A stretch of DNA of 21,675 nucleotides from CAVYPR01 sp052145775 (GTDB lineage: Bacteria > Actinomycetota > Acidimicrobiia > Acidimicrobiales > RAAP-2): positions 1-21,675 of the forward strand of contig JBKQNY010000187.1 of the NCBI GenBank assembly GCA_052145775.1. Reading direction: 5' to 3'. Positions 1 through 8,030 of this stretch are shown one piece after another (position 1 is the stretch's first letter; the number at the start of each line of letters is the position of its first letter). The position numbers were made by a program, and so were the translations under genes. The notes under the pieces are model-generated. The model saw only the letters and a program-made list of their open reading frames with translations, ran no database searches and was not told the origin of the DNA.

Positions 1-1
1 G

Positions 2-169
2 GACAAGGAATCCGCTGAGCAGGCCGTTTTGGTATAGCTTGAGGATTATCGGAGTCAGGAGGAAACAGCTTACCTGCTTCGCTCACCTGCAAACCGTGCC
101 CACCTGGATGAAGCCTTACAGCAGGTCAGGGAAAACCAAACAGTTCCCTTCCCTTCTGAGGATCTATGA
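2..169 (+). pseudogene. YefM/Phd-type antitoxin remnant (5' partial, internal stop)
   Basis: The frame starting at base 2 reads like the C-terminal half of a YefM-type antitoxin. It has a LEDYRSQEETAYLLRSP stretch followed by a short toxin-binding tail ending in PFPSEDL. An in-frame TAG at 35-37 interrupts it just before LEDY, where family members usually carry a serine or similar residue; a single base change (for example TCG to TAG) would explain it. The stop codon at 167-169 overlaps the ATG of the next gene in ATGA fashion, the usual antitoxin-toxin coupling. The 5' end lies outside the window. Base composition is clearly lower in GC than anything after about 440. It could be a decayed gene or a sequencing error in a low-coverage contig end. 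Confidence 0.7.
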
Positions 170-246
170 ACATCCTGTTTACGCAGGCCGCATGGAAAGA
201 CTTTGAGTGGTTTTTGGACAATGACAAGCAGACGGCAATGCGTTGA
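166..246 (+). pseudogene. YoeB-type toxin, truncated to 26 codons
   Basis: The ORF begins at the ATG that overlaps the antitoxin stop. It encodes 26 residues starting MNILFTQAAWKDFEWFLDND, which resembles the N-terminus of YoeB/Txe mRNA interferases (around 85 residues). It then stops at TGA 244-246. The catalytic C-terminal part (the region with the conserved Glu, Arg and His of the RelE fold) is absent, and no other frame in the following bases continues the family pattern. The next ORF starts 15 bases later. The product would be inactive as it stands. A deletion between this gene and the next, or a misjoin, would explain the abrupt end. Confidence 0.65.
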
Positions 247-261
247 AGAGAGGGCTTAAGC

Positions 262-429
262 ATGTTCGCAACGATGAGACGAAAAGACAGGCAGTTGAGC
301 AATTCAGAGGCAGAAGAGGTTCTTAAGAGCGGCGCCTACGGTGTCCTTTCCATGGTCGGGAAAAATGGCTACGGATATGGTATTCCCCTGAATTACGTGT
401 ATAAAAACAATAGTATTTTTTTCCATAGG
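262..429 (+). pseudogene. Nim-like pyridoxamine-5'-phosphate-oxidase-family protein, 3' part replaced
   Basis: A start at ATG 262 is supported by an AGAGAGGG ribosome binding site at 247-254. The first 55 residues, beginning MFATMRRKDRQLSN and running through GYGIPLNYVY to SIFFH, match the N-terminal strand region of the FMN-binding split-barrel proteins related to NimA in Firmicutes. After the FFH motif the family normally continues with a short residue pair and GHK. Here the sequence changes to a Trp/Gly-rich tail encoded by GC-rich DNA, ending at base 492. The family is normally around 150 residues. The native segment therefore ends near 426-429 and the rest of the open frame is read-through into unrelated DNA. 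Confidence 0.65.
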
Positions 430-440
430 TTCTTGTGGTG
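427..440. other. Composition breakpoint between low-GC and high-GC DNA
   Basis: Left of this interval the sequence is AT-richer, with runs such as eight T residues around 417-423 and Firmicutes-like genes. Right of it the sequence is GC-rich actinobacterial DNA for the remaining 21 kb. No integrase, inverted repeat, direct repeat or tRNA-embedded attachment sequence is visible at the edge. The 105 bases from 430 to 534 hold no recognisable gene. The simplest reading is a chimeric join in the assembly. Confidence 0.6.
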
Positions 441-534
441 GGGTCCAGCGGGTGTCACGGTGGCGGGCTGGCGCGGCGACTTGATTGCGTGAGGCGAATT
501 TCCCGGAACTATCGGTGGTACAGGACGCTCGACG

Positions 535-567
535 CGATCGAGGCCCCGCTCGGCGGGGCCTCGATCG
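535..567 (-). terminator. Perfect 15-bp hairpin downstream of tRNA-fMet
   Basis: The arms 535-549 (CGATCGAGGCCCCGC) and 553-567 are exact reverse complements around a 3-base loop. The hairpin begins three bases past the 3' end of the minus-strand tRNA. There is no T-tract after it on the minus strand, which is common for terminators in high-GC actinobacteria. It could also act as a 3' processing or stability element. Confidence 0.75.
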
Positions 568-570
568 AAG

Positions 571-644
<74 letters not shown>

Positions 645-730
645 CTGTGTCCATCAACTCTAGCAGCGCGCCGGCGACCTCGCCCGGCGGCGCCTGAGGT
701 TGCGGCACCGTCCGGCGCTGCCGCGGAGGC

Positions 731-1006
731 TCAGGAGGGGGGTGCCTCGGGGCCGAGGTCGATCTGACCGTGGGCCGTCTCGTGCTCCCGCAGCGCAGTC
801 GTCAGCCTTTCGATCTCAGCCGGCGTGGCGTCGCTGGCCCGACCGGTCTGCTGTGCGTAGGAGGCGGCGCCCAGATCGCGCAGCAGGGCATCAGCCGCCC
901 GCTTTGCCTGGGCGGCGTCGATCTTCGCCTGCCCCTTCTGTGCAGCGTCCTTGGCGACGGTGGTGGCCACCGCCATCTGTTCCTTGGCCTTGTCGAGAAA
1001 ACCCAT
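731..1006 (-). CDS. Small conserved-type helical protein, function unknown
   Basis: 91 residues starting MGFLDKAKEQMAVATTVAK. An upstream in-frame ATG at 1039 would give 102 residues, but a GGAGGC Shine-Dalgarno sequence at 1011-1016, four bases before ATG 1004-1006, decides for the shorter form. The first ~60 residues are Ala/Lys/Gln-rich and predicted helical and amphipathic. The second half has a short DATPAEIERLTTALREHE helix and an acidic Pro-rich end. There is no signal peptide or membrane segment. Similar MGFLDK-starting small proteins occur in actinobacteria without known function. It lies 87 bases downstream of the UPF0182 gene on the same strand and could be co-transcribed with it. 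Confidence 0.7.
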   Translation of the reverse strand: MGFLDKAKEQMAVATTVAKDAAQKGQAKIDAAQAKRAADALLRDLGAASYAQQTGRASDATPAEIERLTTALREHETAHGQIDLGPEAPPS

Positions 1007-1093
1007 TGCCGCCTCCAATCGCCGGGACCGCGGATCCACAACGCGTGCGAAATCACAATCCTCGCGCGTCGGGCGACCGCCTGCCCGGCCCGG

Positions 1094-4000
1094 CTAGGCC
1101 TCGTTGGGCTGGGTCGAGGTCGTGGTCGACCCTGGCTTCTGGGCGAGGGTGGTCGTCGTCGCGCCGGCTCCGCCGGATCCCGTGCTCCTTGTCCCAACAG
1201 GGCCGGTGCCCTTGGTGTCCGTGGTCTTCGATCCCGAACCGCCTGACCCGGAGTCCTTGGCGGATGTGTGCTTGGAACCCGTCGAGGTCGAGCTGGATTT
1301 GGGGGTGGTCGTGGTGGTCGACGTGCTCGTCGACGTGGCTGCCGCGCTTCCGAGCAGCGCTTTCGCTGTCCCCGCCTCCTTCTGAGCTGCCGAGTTCTCG
1401 CTCTGGTAGCCGGCGAGTGTCCCGGCCTTCAGGTCCTTCTCGGCCTGGGCGTAGTCGGCGGCGGCCTGCTGCAGGTCGGCCTGGGCCTGCTGGACGTCGG
1501 CTGTCTTCGTCGCCGCCTTTGAGTTTCCCTGCGGGATCACGGTGGTGGGGCCTGTCCCCAGCTGCGTGCTGAGCACCGAGCTCAGTGCCTCGTCGAGCGT
1601 GGATTTCATCACCACTGTCTGCCCGAGGACGGCGATCACGTCCTTCAGCTGCGGCTGGGGGTTGCCCGAGCTCTCCGTGTAGAGGGGTCGGATGTAGAGC
1701 ATCGACTGGTCGATCGGGACCATGAGGATGTTGCCCAGCAGCACCTGCGAGCCGTGCTGGTCCAGGAGGCTGATGGCCTTGGACACTGTGCTGTTCGCCT
1801 CGATGTAGGAGTCGGCCAACGCCGGGCCGACGACGCTGCTGCCGGGTTTGGTCTCGTAGACGTGGAGCTGGCCGAAGTGGCCAGGGTCCGAGTTCCCCAT
1901 GAGGAAGGCCGAGAGTACCTGGATGGACGACCCCTGGGCTGCCGGCACGTAGGCGTCGGAAATGGTGAAGGACTGGTAGTCCTCGCCGGGCTCGGCCAGC
2001 ACCTGGTAGAGGGGGGACATCCGCTGGAGGCTGCCGCCGGTCACCTCGCCCTGGGCGTTGGTGGTCACGGTGACGGCGAGTGCGTTTGTCGGGGACCCGA
2101 CGCCGGCGGTGGGAGAGAGGGTCCAGGCGTCGCCGGCCGTGTAGAAGTTCGACGGCGACGTGATGTGGTAGCGGCCGTAGACGGCGGCCTGGATGGAGAA
2201 CATGTCCTCGGCGTAGCGCAGGTGCGACATCAGCGTCGAGCCCATCTCGGACTTCGGGGTGAACATCCCGGGGAATGCCGCCTCGTAGGTGCGCAGGATC
2301 GGGTCGTTGTCCATGGCGTAGAAGGTCATCTTCCCCGAGTACGCGTTGATGACCACGACCACCGAGTTCCGCACGTAGTTGTAGCTGCCGGGCAGTCCGC
2401 TGCCGGGCGGGACCTGCTGGGTGTCGGCGTTCTGGGAGTACGGGTACTCGGTGGTGGTCGTGTACGCGTTCATGATCCAGTCGATGTGGCCGTCGACCAG
2501 CGTCGCGTACGGATCGGAGTCGAAGCTGAGGAAGGGCGCCGCTTTCTGGGCCATGGCCACGATTGTGCGGACGAACATGATCCTGGACTGGGGCGTGATG
2601 AGGTTGGAGATCAGCAGGTTGAGGTCCCCCAGGCGGACGGCGAAGGCGGCGCGGGTAAAGAAGTTGCCCATTTTCACCCCGCCGTCGCCCTTGTAGTGGG
2701 AAACGACGTCTGTGCCGTTGCTCGTCTGGTAGTCGAGCTCGGGCTGGCGGCTGTCGGCGACCACGTAGCCGGGGTCTGTCAGCCCGAAGTAGACGCCGGG
2801 CTCGGTGATGGACGGGAAGCCGTTGGTGGAGACGGGTGGCACGTCCTTGATCGAGAAGACCGGGTTGCCCTCCGCCGTCGCCTGATTCGCCTGGGCCAGG
2901 GCCATGCCCATGCCGTGGGTGTACTCGAGGTGGGTGTTGACCCATCCCGATGACGGGAGGTCGGCCGGGTTCATCTGGCGTACGCCGACGACGGCCGGGG
3001 TCATCTTGCCGCCGACGCTGTAGCGGTCGAATGCCACCGACTGGAACGTGTAATAGGACTTGAGGTCCTGGAGCTTCTGGAAGGTCGGGAGCGAGATGGT
3101 GGGGTCGGGGTCCCACAGGCGGATGTTGCCCAGCGTTGTGCGGTTGGCGGCCACCGCGCTGGCGGGGATTGTGGTGCTACCCGCGAAGGTCGACGACTGG
3201 ACGTGCTGGAGGCCGTAGGCCGCGCGGGTGGCGTTGATGTTCCGCTGGATGTACGGCTGCTCCAGGGTGCTCTGGGCCGGGTTCACCTTGAGCGCCTGCA
3301 GCACGGCGGGGTAGATGACGCCGACCACCAGGGCCACGAAGGCCCACACCCCGATGGCCAGCACCGGCAAGGTCCACCCCTGGCGGCGGATGTTGTAGAG
3401 GAGGATGGCCGCGGCGAAGAGCGAGACGAAGAACAGGAGCTCGAGGGCTGGGAGCCGGGCGTGGACGTCGGTGTAGCCCGCCCCCTCGACGTACCCGTTG
3501 GTCGAGGTCACCAGCTGGTAGCGCTGCAGGATGTACCCCGCCGCCTTGACCAGGGCGATCAGGGCCAGGAGCACCGAAAGATGGACCTTGACGGCGGGCC
3601 GGACCCGGGGGGCGGCCCGCTGGGGCCGGATGCCGCCGTTCAGGTAGTGGAAGGCCGCGGTGACCAGCAGGATCACCACCAGCACCACCAGCGTCCAGTT
3701 CACCAGGAACTCCAGGAAGGGCAGCTTGAAGACGTAGAAGCCGACGTCGAGGCCGAACTCGGGGTCCTTCACGCCGAAGGAGACGCCGTGGGTGAACAGC
3801 AGCCAGTTGTTCCACTCGCCGACGGTCCCCGACGCGGCGATAAGCGCCAGCACCAGGGCCACCGCGGCGTGCACCCGCCCGGCGTAGGGGCGCACCGCCT
3901 GGTGGTAGCGGCGCACCAGCTCGTCCTCGGGGTCGAAGGTGTCCGAGCTGGCGCCCAGGCGGTCGCAGATGAGGAGGTTCACCCACAGCGCCACGAAGAA

Positions 4001-4216
4001 GACCGCGCCGAAGCTGGCGAAGAGGCCGACCTTGACGGCCAGCAGCTTCGACCACACCTGATGGAAATGGACGGAGGAGAACCAGAGGCTGTCGGTGTAG
4101 AGGGTGGCCAGCGACTTGAGGGAGGCCAGGATGACGATGAGGACGACGACGGCGGCGAGGATCCACCACCGCCGCCGGTGGTGGCCGGTGGGAGCCGCCG
4201 GGGCGCGGGGCGGCAT
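1094..4216 (-). CDS. UPF0182 family large membrane protein
   Basis: About 1040 residues. Seven hydrophobic segments lie in the first third, roughly 18-32, 61-84, 115-130, 168-190, 211-230, 256-275 and 283-305. A long, presumably extracytoplasmic domain follows. The order of segments, the TDSLWFSS motif after the first helix, the GVKDPEFGLDVGFYVFKLPF loop and the YIQRNINATRAAYGL motif are typical of UPF0182 (COG1615); M. tuberculosis Rv3193c is a member. The molecular function of the family is not established. The C-terminus is unusual: an Ala/Gln/Asp helical stretch (about 900-955) and then 80 residues almost entirely Ser, Thr, Gly and Lys. A GTG at 4234 would add six residues; neither start has a convincing Shine-Dalgarno sequence. 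It follows the DivIVA-MuF gene by about 45 bases and is probably in its operon. Confidence 0.92.
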   Translation of the reverse strand: MPPRAPAAPTGHHRRRWWILAAVVVLIVILASLKSLATLYTDSLWFSSVHFHQVWSKLLAVKVGLFASFGAVFFVALWVNLLICDRLGASSDTFDPEDELVRRYHQAVRPYAGRVHAAVALVLALIAASGTVGEWNNWLLFTHGVSFGVKDPEFGLDVGFYVFKLPFLEFLVNWTLVVLVVILLVTAAFHYLNGGIRPQRAAPRVRPAVKVHLSVLLALIALVKAAGYILQRYQLVTSTNGYVEGAGYTDVHARLPALELLFFVSLFAAAILLYNIRRQGWTLPVLAIGVWAFVALVVGVIYPAVLQALKVNPAQSTLEQPYIQRNINATRAAYGLQHVQSSTFAGSTTIPASAVAANRTTLGNIRLWDPDPTISLPTFQKLQDLKSYYTFQSVAFDRYSVGGKMTPAVVGVRQMNPADLPSSGWVNTHLEYTHGMGMALAQANQATAEGNPVFSIKDVPPVSTNGFPSITEPGVYFGLTDPGYVVADSRQPELDYQTSNGTDVVSHYKGDGGVKMGNFFTRAAFAVRLGDLNLLISNLITPQSRIMFVRTIVAMAQKAAPFLSFDSDPYATLVDGHIDWIMNAYTTTTEYPYSQNADTQQVPPGSGLPGSYNYVRNSVVVVINAYSGKMTFYAMDNDPILRTYEAAFPGMFTPKSEMGSTLMSHLRYAEDMFSIQAAVYGRYHITSPSNFYTAGDAWTLSPTAGVGSPTNALAVTVTTNAQGEVTGGSLQRMSPLYQVLAEPGEDYQSFTISDAYVPAAQGSSIQVLSAFLMGNSDPGHFGQLHVYETKPGSSVVGPALADSYIEANSTVSKAISLLDQHGSQVLLGNILMVPIDQSMLYIRPLYTESSGNPQPQLKDVIAVLGQTVVMKSTLDEALSSVLSTQLGTGPTTVIPQGNSKAATKTADVQQAQADLQQAAADYAQAEKDLKAGTLAGYQSENSAAQKEAGTAKALLGSAAATSTSTSTTTTTPKSSSTSTGSKHTSAKDSGSGGSGSKTTDTKGTGPVGTRSTGSGGAGATTTTLAQKPGSTTTSTQPNEA

Positions 4217-4261
4217 GTCCTGGGGGGCTCGCACGGGCAGGAGCCTAGGCCGGGCCGGCGA

Positions 4262-6112
4262 TCAGACGGGCGTCGGGACGACCAGGCAGCGGCATCCGGC
4301 GTGGGCCGGCGGATGGAGGTGGCCGGTGGGGAACTCCTCGCCGGCCGGGACCGCTCCGGCCAGGGCGTTGTCGTCGCAGTCGGCGCACGTCGGCTCGTCA
4401 CCGCTCACCACCCAGCGGAGGCCCCCCCCGGTCCCCGACGCCGCAAGCACACCGGACGAGAAAGCCTCGAGCGCCCAGTCGCCGACCAGCCGCTCGATGC
4501 GCTCACCCCTCCACTCTCGATAGGCGGCGCCGACACGCTCGGCCCCGCCACCGTCCGGCCCGTCCTCACCGTCCTCCAGCCGACGACGCAGCAGGGCCAC
4601 CACGGTGCCGGCCAGCCGGTCGGCCATCGACACCACAGCCTTGGCGTCGGGGGAGGGTGCCCGGCCGCGCCGATCCCCGCGCTCCTCACGGGCGAAGCCG
4701 ATGCCGGCCGCCATCGCCTCCCGGAGGCTCGCAGCAGCGGCGTCGGCGTAGAGGGCGCGCTGGTCGTCCTCGGGGGAAAGGACATCGACCGACCAGGCGC
4801 CCGATCCCACCCGAAGCCGGTCCAGCAGGAGGTTCTGATCGTCCTGGAGCGCCCGCTTGAGCCGCTTGGCCAGCTGCTCGGAGATCGGGTCGAGGGCTTC
4901 GGAGCGCTTCGACCGCAGCGACTCGTCGGGGTCGGGCTCGGAGGAAACGTCTCCGGGTTCGGTGCCGGCCGTGGCCTCAGCCTCCGGCTCGGCCGCCGCG
5001 CCCTGCTCGCCGGGACCGGCCTCGGCCGCGGCCTCGGTCGGCCGCCCCCCGCCGTCGCCGTTGTCGGACTCTCCCCCGTCCTCAGGCTGGCCGGCCCGCA
5101 GCCGGGCGAAGAGTCCCTCGACCGTGTCGGGCGGACCCCCCCCACCGTCGTCGACGGCCTCGACCACCGTCACCTCGATCTCCTCGACGACGGTGGCGCC
5201 GGTCGCCGGGTCCTCCACGGCGACGTCGAACACCGCGCTGGCCACCTCGACCGTCTCGCCGTGGGCCTGCTCCCGGGCGGTCTCGTGCGCCCGGGCCCGG
5301 GTCACGTCCAGCGCCGTCTCGACGTCTTCGACCTCGGCCATGATCTCGGCCGTCGTGGGCTCGGCCGGCTGCCGCCGGGCCACCTCGGCCGCCGCCGCCC
5401 GTGCCGAGTCGTCGGCCCTGGCCAGGTCCTCGAGGACGGCGTCAACCGAGTCGCGCACGCCGCTCACGGCCGCCGCCAGCTCGTCACGAGCCGCCCGGAA
5501 CTGCTCGATCTGCAGCGTCATGACCCGCCGGCGGTGGGCCATGTCGACCAGCACCCTGCGCCGGGTCTCCTGGGCCTGCTCCATCATCTCCTGGCCCTGC
5601 CCGACCCCTCGGGCCACCAGCGCCTCGGCCTCGGTCCGCGACGTCTCGAGGAGCAGACCCGCCTCCAACTCGGCCTGCTGGAAAATGGCGCGTCTGGCGA
5701 TCTCGGCCTCGGCGATGCGCTCGGCCGCCGCCGATTCCGCCTGCACCTGCACCTCGGCCGCCAGCCGCTGTGCGTCGCGCACGAGGGCGGCCGCCGTCTC
5801 CTCGGCCTGCAGGGTGATCCGGGCCGCCTCCTCGTGGGCGTTGCGCAGCACCTGCGCGCTCTGCTGGCCCAACGCCGTGGTCAGCGTGGCCTCGTCGATG
5901 ACCGGGTGCTCGGCCCGCTCCTCGGCCTCGGCGAGTCGTCTCCTGAGGTCCTCCTCGCGCTGCTCGCCGGCCGCCAGCTCGCGGGACAGCTGCTCGAGGA
6001 AGGAGCGCACCTCCTGGGCGTCGAAACCCCGGCGGACGGTGGTGAAGCTATGTCGGGAGAGATCGGCTCCGCTCAGCCGTGACGACGAGATCGAACCGAT
6101 GTCCTCTGGCAT
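4262..6112 (-). CDS. DivIVA-domain coiled-coil protein with phage Mu F/SPP1 gp7-like C-terminal domain
   Basis: 616 residues. Residues ~14-45 (SGADLSRHSF, VRRGFDAQEVRSFLEQL) match the DivIVA N-terminal membrane-binding/dimerisation domain that marks poles and septa. A long Ala/Glu/Arg coiled coil runs ~46-245. An acidic Gly/Glu/Pro-rich linker follows (~280-400), then a helical block 405-565. The last 46 residues hold C576-x2-C579, then a FPTG turn, H604-x2-C607-x-C609. This Cys/His layout, preceded by helices and a LRWVVSGDEPTC strand, closely resembles the C-terminal motif of phage head-morphogenesis proteins (Mu gpF, SPP1 gp7; PF04233), here on a chromosomal protein with no phage neighbours. 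It starts 9 bases after the PDZ-Lon gene and is in the same operon. The DivIVA call is secure; the MuF-like call is by motif only. A zinc-binding role is inference. Confidence 0.85.
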   Translation of the reverse strand: MPEDIGSISSSRLSGADLSRHSFTTVRRGFDAQEVRSFLEQLSRELAAGEQREEDLRRRLAEAEERAEHPVIDEATLTTALGQQSAQVLRNAHEEAARITLQAEETAAALVRDAQRLAAEVQVQAESAAAERIAEAEIARRAIFQQAELEAGLLLETSRTEAEALVARGVGQGQEMMEQAQETRRRVLVDMAHRRRVMTLQIEQFRAARDELAAAVSGVRDSVDAVLEDLARADDSARAAAAEVARRQPAEPTTAEIMAEVEDVETALDVTRARAHETAREQAHGETVEVASAVFDVAVEDPATGATVVEEIEVTVVEAVDDGGGGPPDTVEGLFARLRAGQPEDGGESDNGDGGGRPTEAAAEAGPGEQGAAAEPEAEATAGTEPGDVSSEPDPDESLRSKRSEALDPISEQLAKRLKRALQDDQNLLLDRLRVGSGAWSVDVLSPEDDQRALYADAAAASLREAMAAGIGFAREERGDRRGRAPSPDAKAVVSMADRLAGTVVALLRRRLEDGEDGPDGGGAERVGAAYREWRGERIERLVGDWALEAFSSGVLAASGTGGGLRWVVSGDEPTCADCDDNALAGAVPAGEEFPTGHLHPPAHAGCRCLVVPTPV

Positions 6113-6121
6113 GGGCAGAGC

Positions 6122-7321
6122 CTACGACCAACCGACCTCGTGAGCGTGGGCAATCGGGGCCCTCAGCCCGACGGCGCGTGGGTCGCCGTCGGGCACCGGC
6201 GGTACGTGGCCGCCGAGGCGGCGCAGCACCGAAAGGGCGTCGTCCAGGCTGCTGACCTTGTAGATGTGGAGGGAGGGGATGTCCTTCGCCTTCGCTGTGG
6301 GGTACTCGTCCGGCGGAACCAGGAAGACAGTGGCGCCGGCGTTCTCCACGGCGACGGTCTTCTCGCGCACCCCGCCGACGTCGCCCACCTGCCCTGTGGG
6401 GGAGATGGTCCCCGTCGCCGCCACGGTGTGACCTCCGGTCAGGTGGCCACCGTAGAGCTTGTCGATGATGGCCAGGGTCATGGCAAGGCCGGCCGAGGGC
6501 CCGCCGATTGTCTGGGTGCGCACCGACACCGGTACGGGGTCGGTGTAGTCCTGCTGGGTCTCGACCACCACCCCGAGGTAGCCCGCCGACGGCTTCCCCC
6601 CGGGGCACCCGTCGCTCGTTGAGCTGCCGGCCGAGGATGGGCGCCGTGCTAGCCGGACCTTCACGACCTTGGTCGGCCCCGGCCGCTGGACGGCGTCGGG
6701 GGTCACCGTCGCCTGCTCGACCGAGAGGGCGACCGTGTCCCCCGGACCCAGCGCATGCAGGGCGGCGATGAACGAGCAGGCGTCCGGGGTGGGGGTGCCG
6801 TCGACCGCCGTCACGATCTGCCCGACCGAGAGCAACGGCGAGGCCGGCGAGCCGGGCGAGACCGCGAACACGAGCGTGCCGGCGTTGTGCTCGGGCACGG
6901 CGTACCCCAGCCGGGCCAGCGCCGCGGCCTTGGCCGCCGACTGCGCCTGGGCCATCTCCAAGTACCCCTGGGCTGTGAGCTGCGCCGGCGGCGTGGCCGG
7001 CCCCAGCAGCGCTTTCCCTGTGACCATCTGGGCGTCGCCGTTCAGGCGGTCGGGGAGGTAGCTGAGCAGGCTGACCCGTGTCAGGTAGACGTCGGTAAGC
7101 AGGATCGGCCCGTCGATCCGGTGGGAGCGGTCCGTCGGCACGCTGACCAGCGGCCCGACCGCCTGTGCCTGACCGGGGGTGAGCACGTACTCGTTCAGCT
7201 GAATGCGGCTGGCCACGAAGACGGCCGCCAGCACGACGATCACCACCAGCCCCACAACCGTCGGCCACCGCCGGCGTCGGCGAGGGGGAACGGGTGCGGT
7301 GTCGGGCCAGGACTCGGACAT
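6122..7321 (-). CDS. PDZ and Lon-type (S16) protease domain membrane protein, YlbL-like
   Basis: 399 residues from ATG 7321. Upstream in-frame starts are rejected because they would put a low-complexity stretch before the signal anchor. Residues 14-18 are Arg-rich, followed by one transmembrane helix at 20-37, so the bulk is outside the membrane. A PDZ domain occupies ~140-225 (NAGTLVFAVSPGSPA, VGQIVTAVDG). The Lon-type proteolytic domain spans ~245-370. It contains the nucleophile in GGPSAGLA (S276) and the general base lysine in GGVREKTVAV (K321), so the Ser-Lys dyad appears intact. This is the architecture of Bacillus YlbL and M. tuberculosis Rv3194c. It is the first gene of a minus-strand operon with DivIVA-MuF and UPF0182. 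Its start lies only 4 bases from the divergent HEAT gene's earliest start. Confidence 0.93.
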   Translation of the reverse strand: MSESWPDTAPVPPRRRRRWPTVVGLVVIVVLAAVFVASRIQLNEYVLTPGQAQAVGPLVSVPTDRSHRIDGPILLTDVYLTRVSLLSYLPDRLNGDAQMVTGKALLGPATPPAQLTAQGYLEMAQAQSAAKAAALARLGYAVPEHNAGTLVFAVSPGSPASPLLSVGQIVTAVDGTPTPDACSFIAALHALGPGDTVALSVEQATVTPDAVQRPGPTKVVKVRLARRPSSAGSSTSDGCPGGKPSAGYLGVVVETQQDYTDPVPVSVRTQTIGGPSAGLAMTLAIIDKLYGGHLTGGHTVAATGTISPTGQVGDVGGVREKTVAVENAGATVFLVPPDEYPTAKAKDIPSLHIYKVSSLDDALSVLRRLGGHVPPVPDGDPRAVGLRAPIAHAHEVGWS

Positions 7322-7325
7322 ACTC

Positions 7326-8018
7326 GTGGTGGTGCAGCAAGATCCTCCCACGGAACCGGGCGCGCACGGGGTCGCCCCCGGTGGTGGCAGGCCGGCCCCG
7401 GTACCGCCGGAAGACCGGGCGCGGACACGGTTGCGCACGACGATCGTGGCCGGCCACCGTGGCGACGCGGCCGCGTCGAGGCGGGCGCTCGCCGATCGTC
7501 AAGCGCCGGTACGGGCCGCCGCCGTCGGCGCCCTGGCCCGGGCGGGTGCGCTGCTCGCCCCCGATGTGGTGGCTGCGCTGGCCGACCCCTCGCCCGTCGT
7601 CCGCCGGAGGGCTTGCCAGGAGTCGGTCGGCGTCAGTGGCCGCGGTTCGCGCTCGACCCTGCCCCGGGCCCTTCAGCGCGCCCTGCTCGACCCCGACCCG
7701 CTCGTCGTCGAGGCGGCGTGCTGGGCGCTGGGCGAGCGCCGTCCGAAAGGCTCGGTCGAAGGTCTGGCGGGTGTCGCCGAGTCCCACCCCGACCCGCGCT
7801 GCCGCGAGGCCGCGGTGGCCGCGCTCGGCGCGCTGGGCGACCCGGCCGGCCTGTCGGGGGTCCTGCGGGGCCTGGACGACAAGGTCACCGTGCGCCGCCG
7901 GGCCGCGGTGGCCCTGGCTGCCTTCGACGGCCCCGAGGTCGACGAGGCCCTCCAGCGGTGCCTGGCCGACCACGACTGGCAGGTGCGCCAGGCGGCCGAG
8001 GTGCTCTTGGAAGGTTGA
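7326..8018 (+). CDS. HEAT-repeat protein
   Basis: Up to 230 residues. From about residue 41 onward the protein is built of ~30-residue helical repeats with the HEAT/PBS-lyase signature. Examples are VRAAAVGALARAGAL, DPSPVVRRRACQES, DPDPLVVEAACWALG, DPRCREAAVAALGALGD, KVTVRRRAAVALAAFD and DWQVRQAAEVLLEG. Such solenoids bind other proteins. The start is uncertain. Three GTG codons at 7326, 7329 and 7332, a TTG at 7431 and a GTG at 7446 are all possible, and none has a good Shine-Dalgarno sequence. The first ~35 residues from 7326 are Pro/Gly-rich and unlike a repeat. It is divergent from the PDZ-Lon gene and convergent with mreB (12-base gap). No catalytic motif is seen; the partner is unknown. 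Confidence 0.8.
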   Translation: MVVQQDPPTEPGAHGVAPGGGRPAPVPPEDRARTRLRTTIVAGHRGDAAASRRALADRQAPVRAAAVGALARAGALLAPDVVAALADPSPVVRRRACQESVGVSGRGSRSTLPRALQRALLDPDPLVVEAACWALGERRPKGSVEGLAGVAESHPDPRCREAAVAALGALGDPAGLSGVLRGLDDKVTVRRRAAVALAAFDGPEVDEALQRCLADHDWQVRQAAEVLLEG

Positions 8019-8030
8019 GCCCCGGCGGGA

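Noticed and set aside
262..492. Complete 76-residue gene
   Set aside because: Only the first ~55 residues match a family; the tail after 429 is GC-rich read-through over a composition break.
535..567. Attachment site or transposon end next to the tRNA
   Set aside because: It is a single compact hairpin in terminator position with no integrase, no direct repeat and no second copy.
700..1572. 290-codon plus-strand open frame
   Set aside because: Arg/Pro/Ser-rich shadow crossing the small helical gene and the UPF0182 3' end.
3203..6082. 959-codon open frame on the plus strand opposite UPF0182 and DivIVA-MuF
   Set aside because: It is antisense to two well-supported genes, with Gly/Arg/His/Leu-rich composition typical of a shadow frame in high-GC DNA and no recognisable domain.
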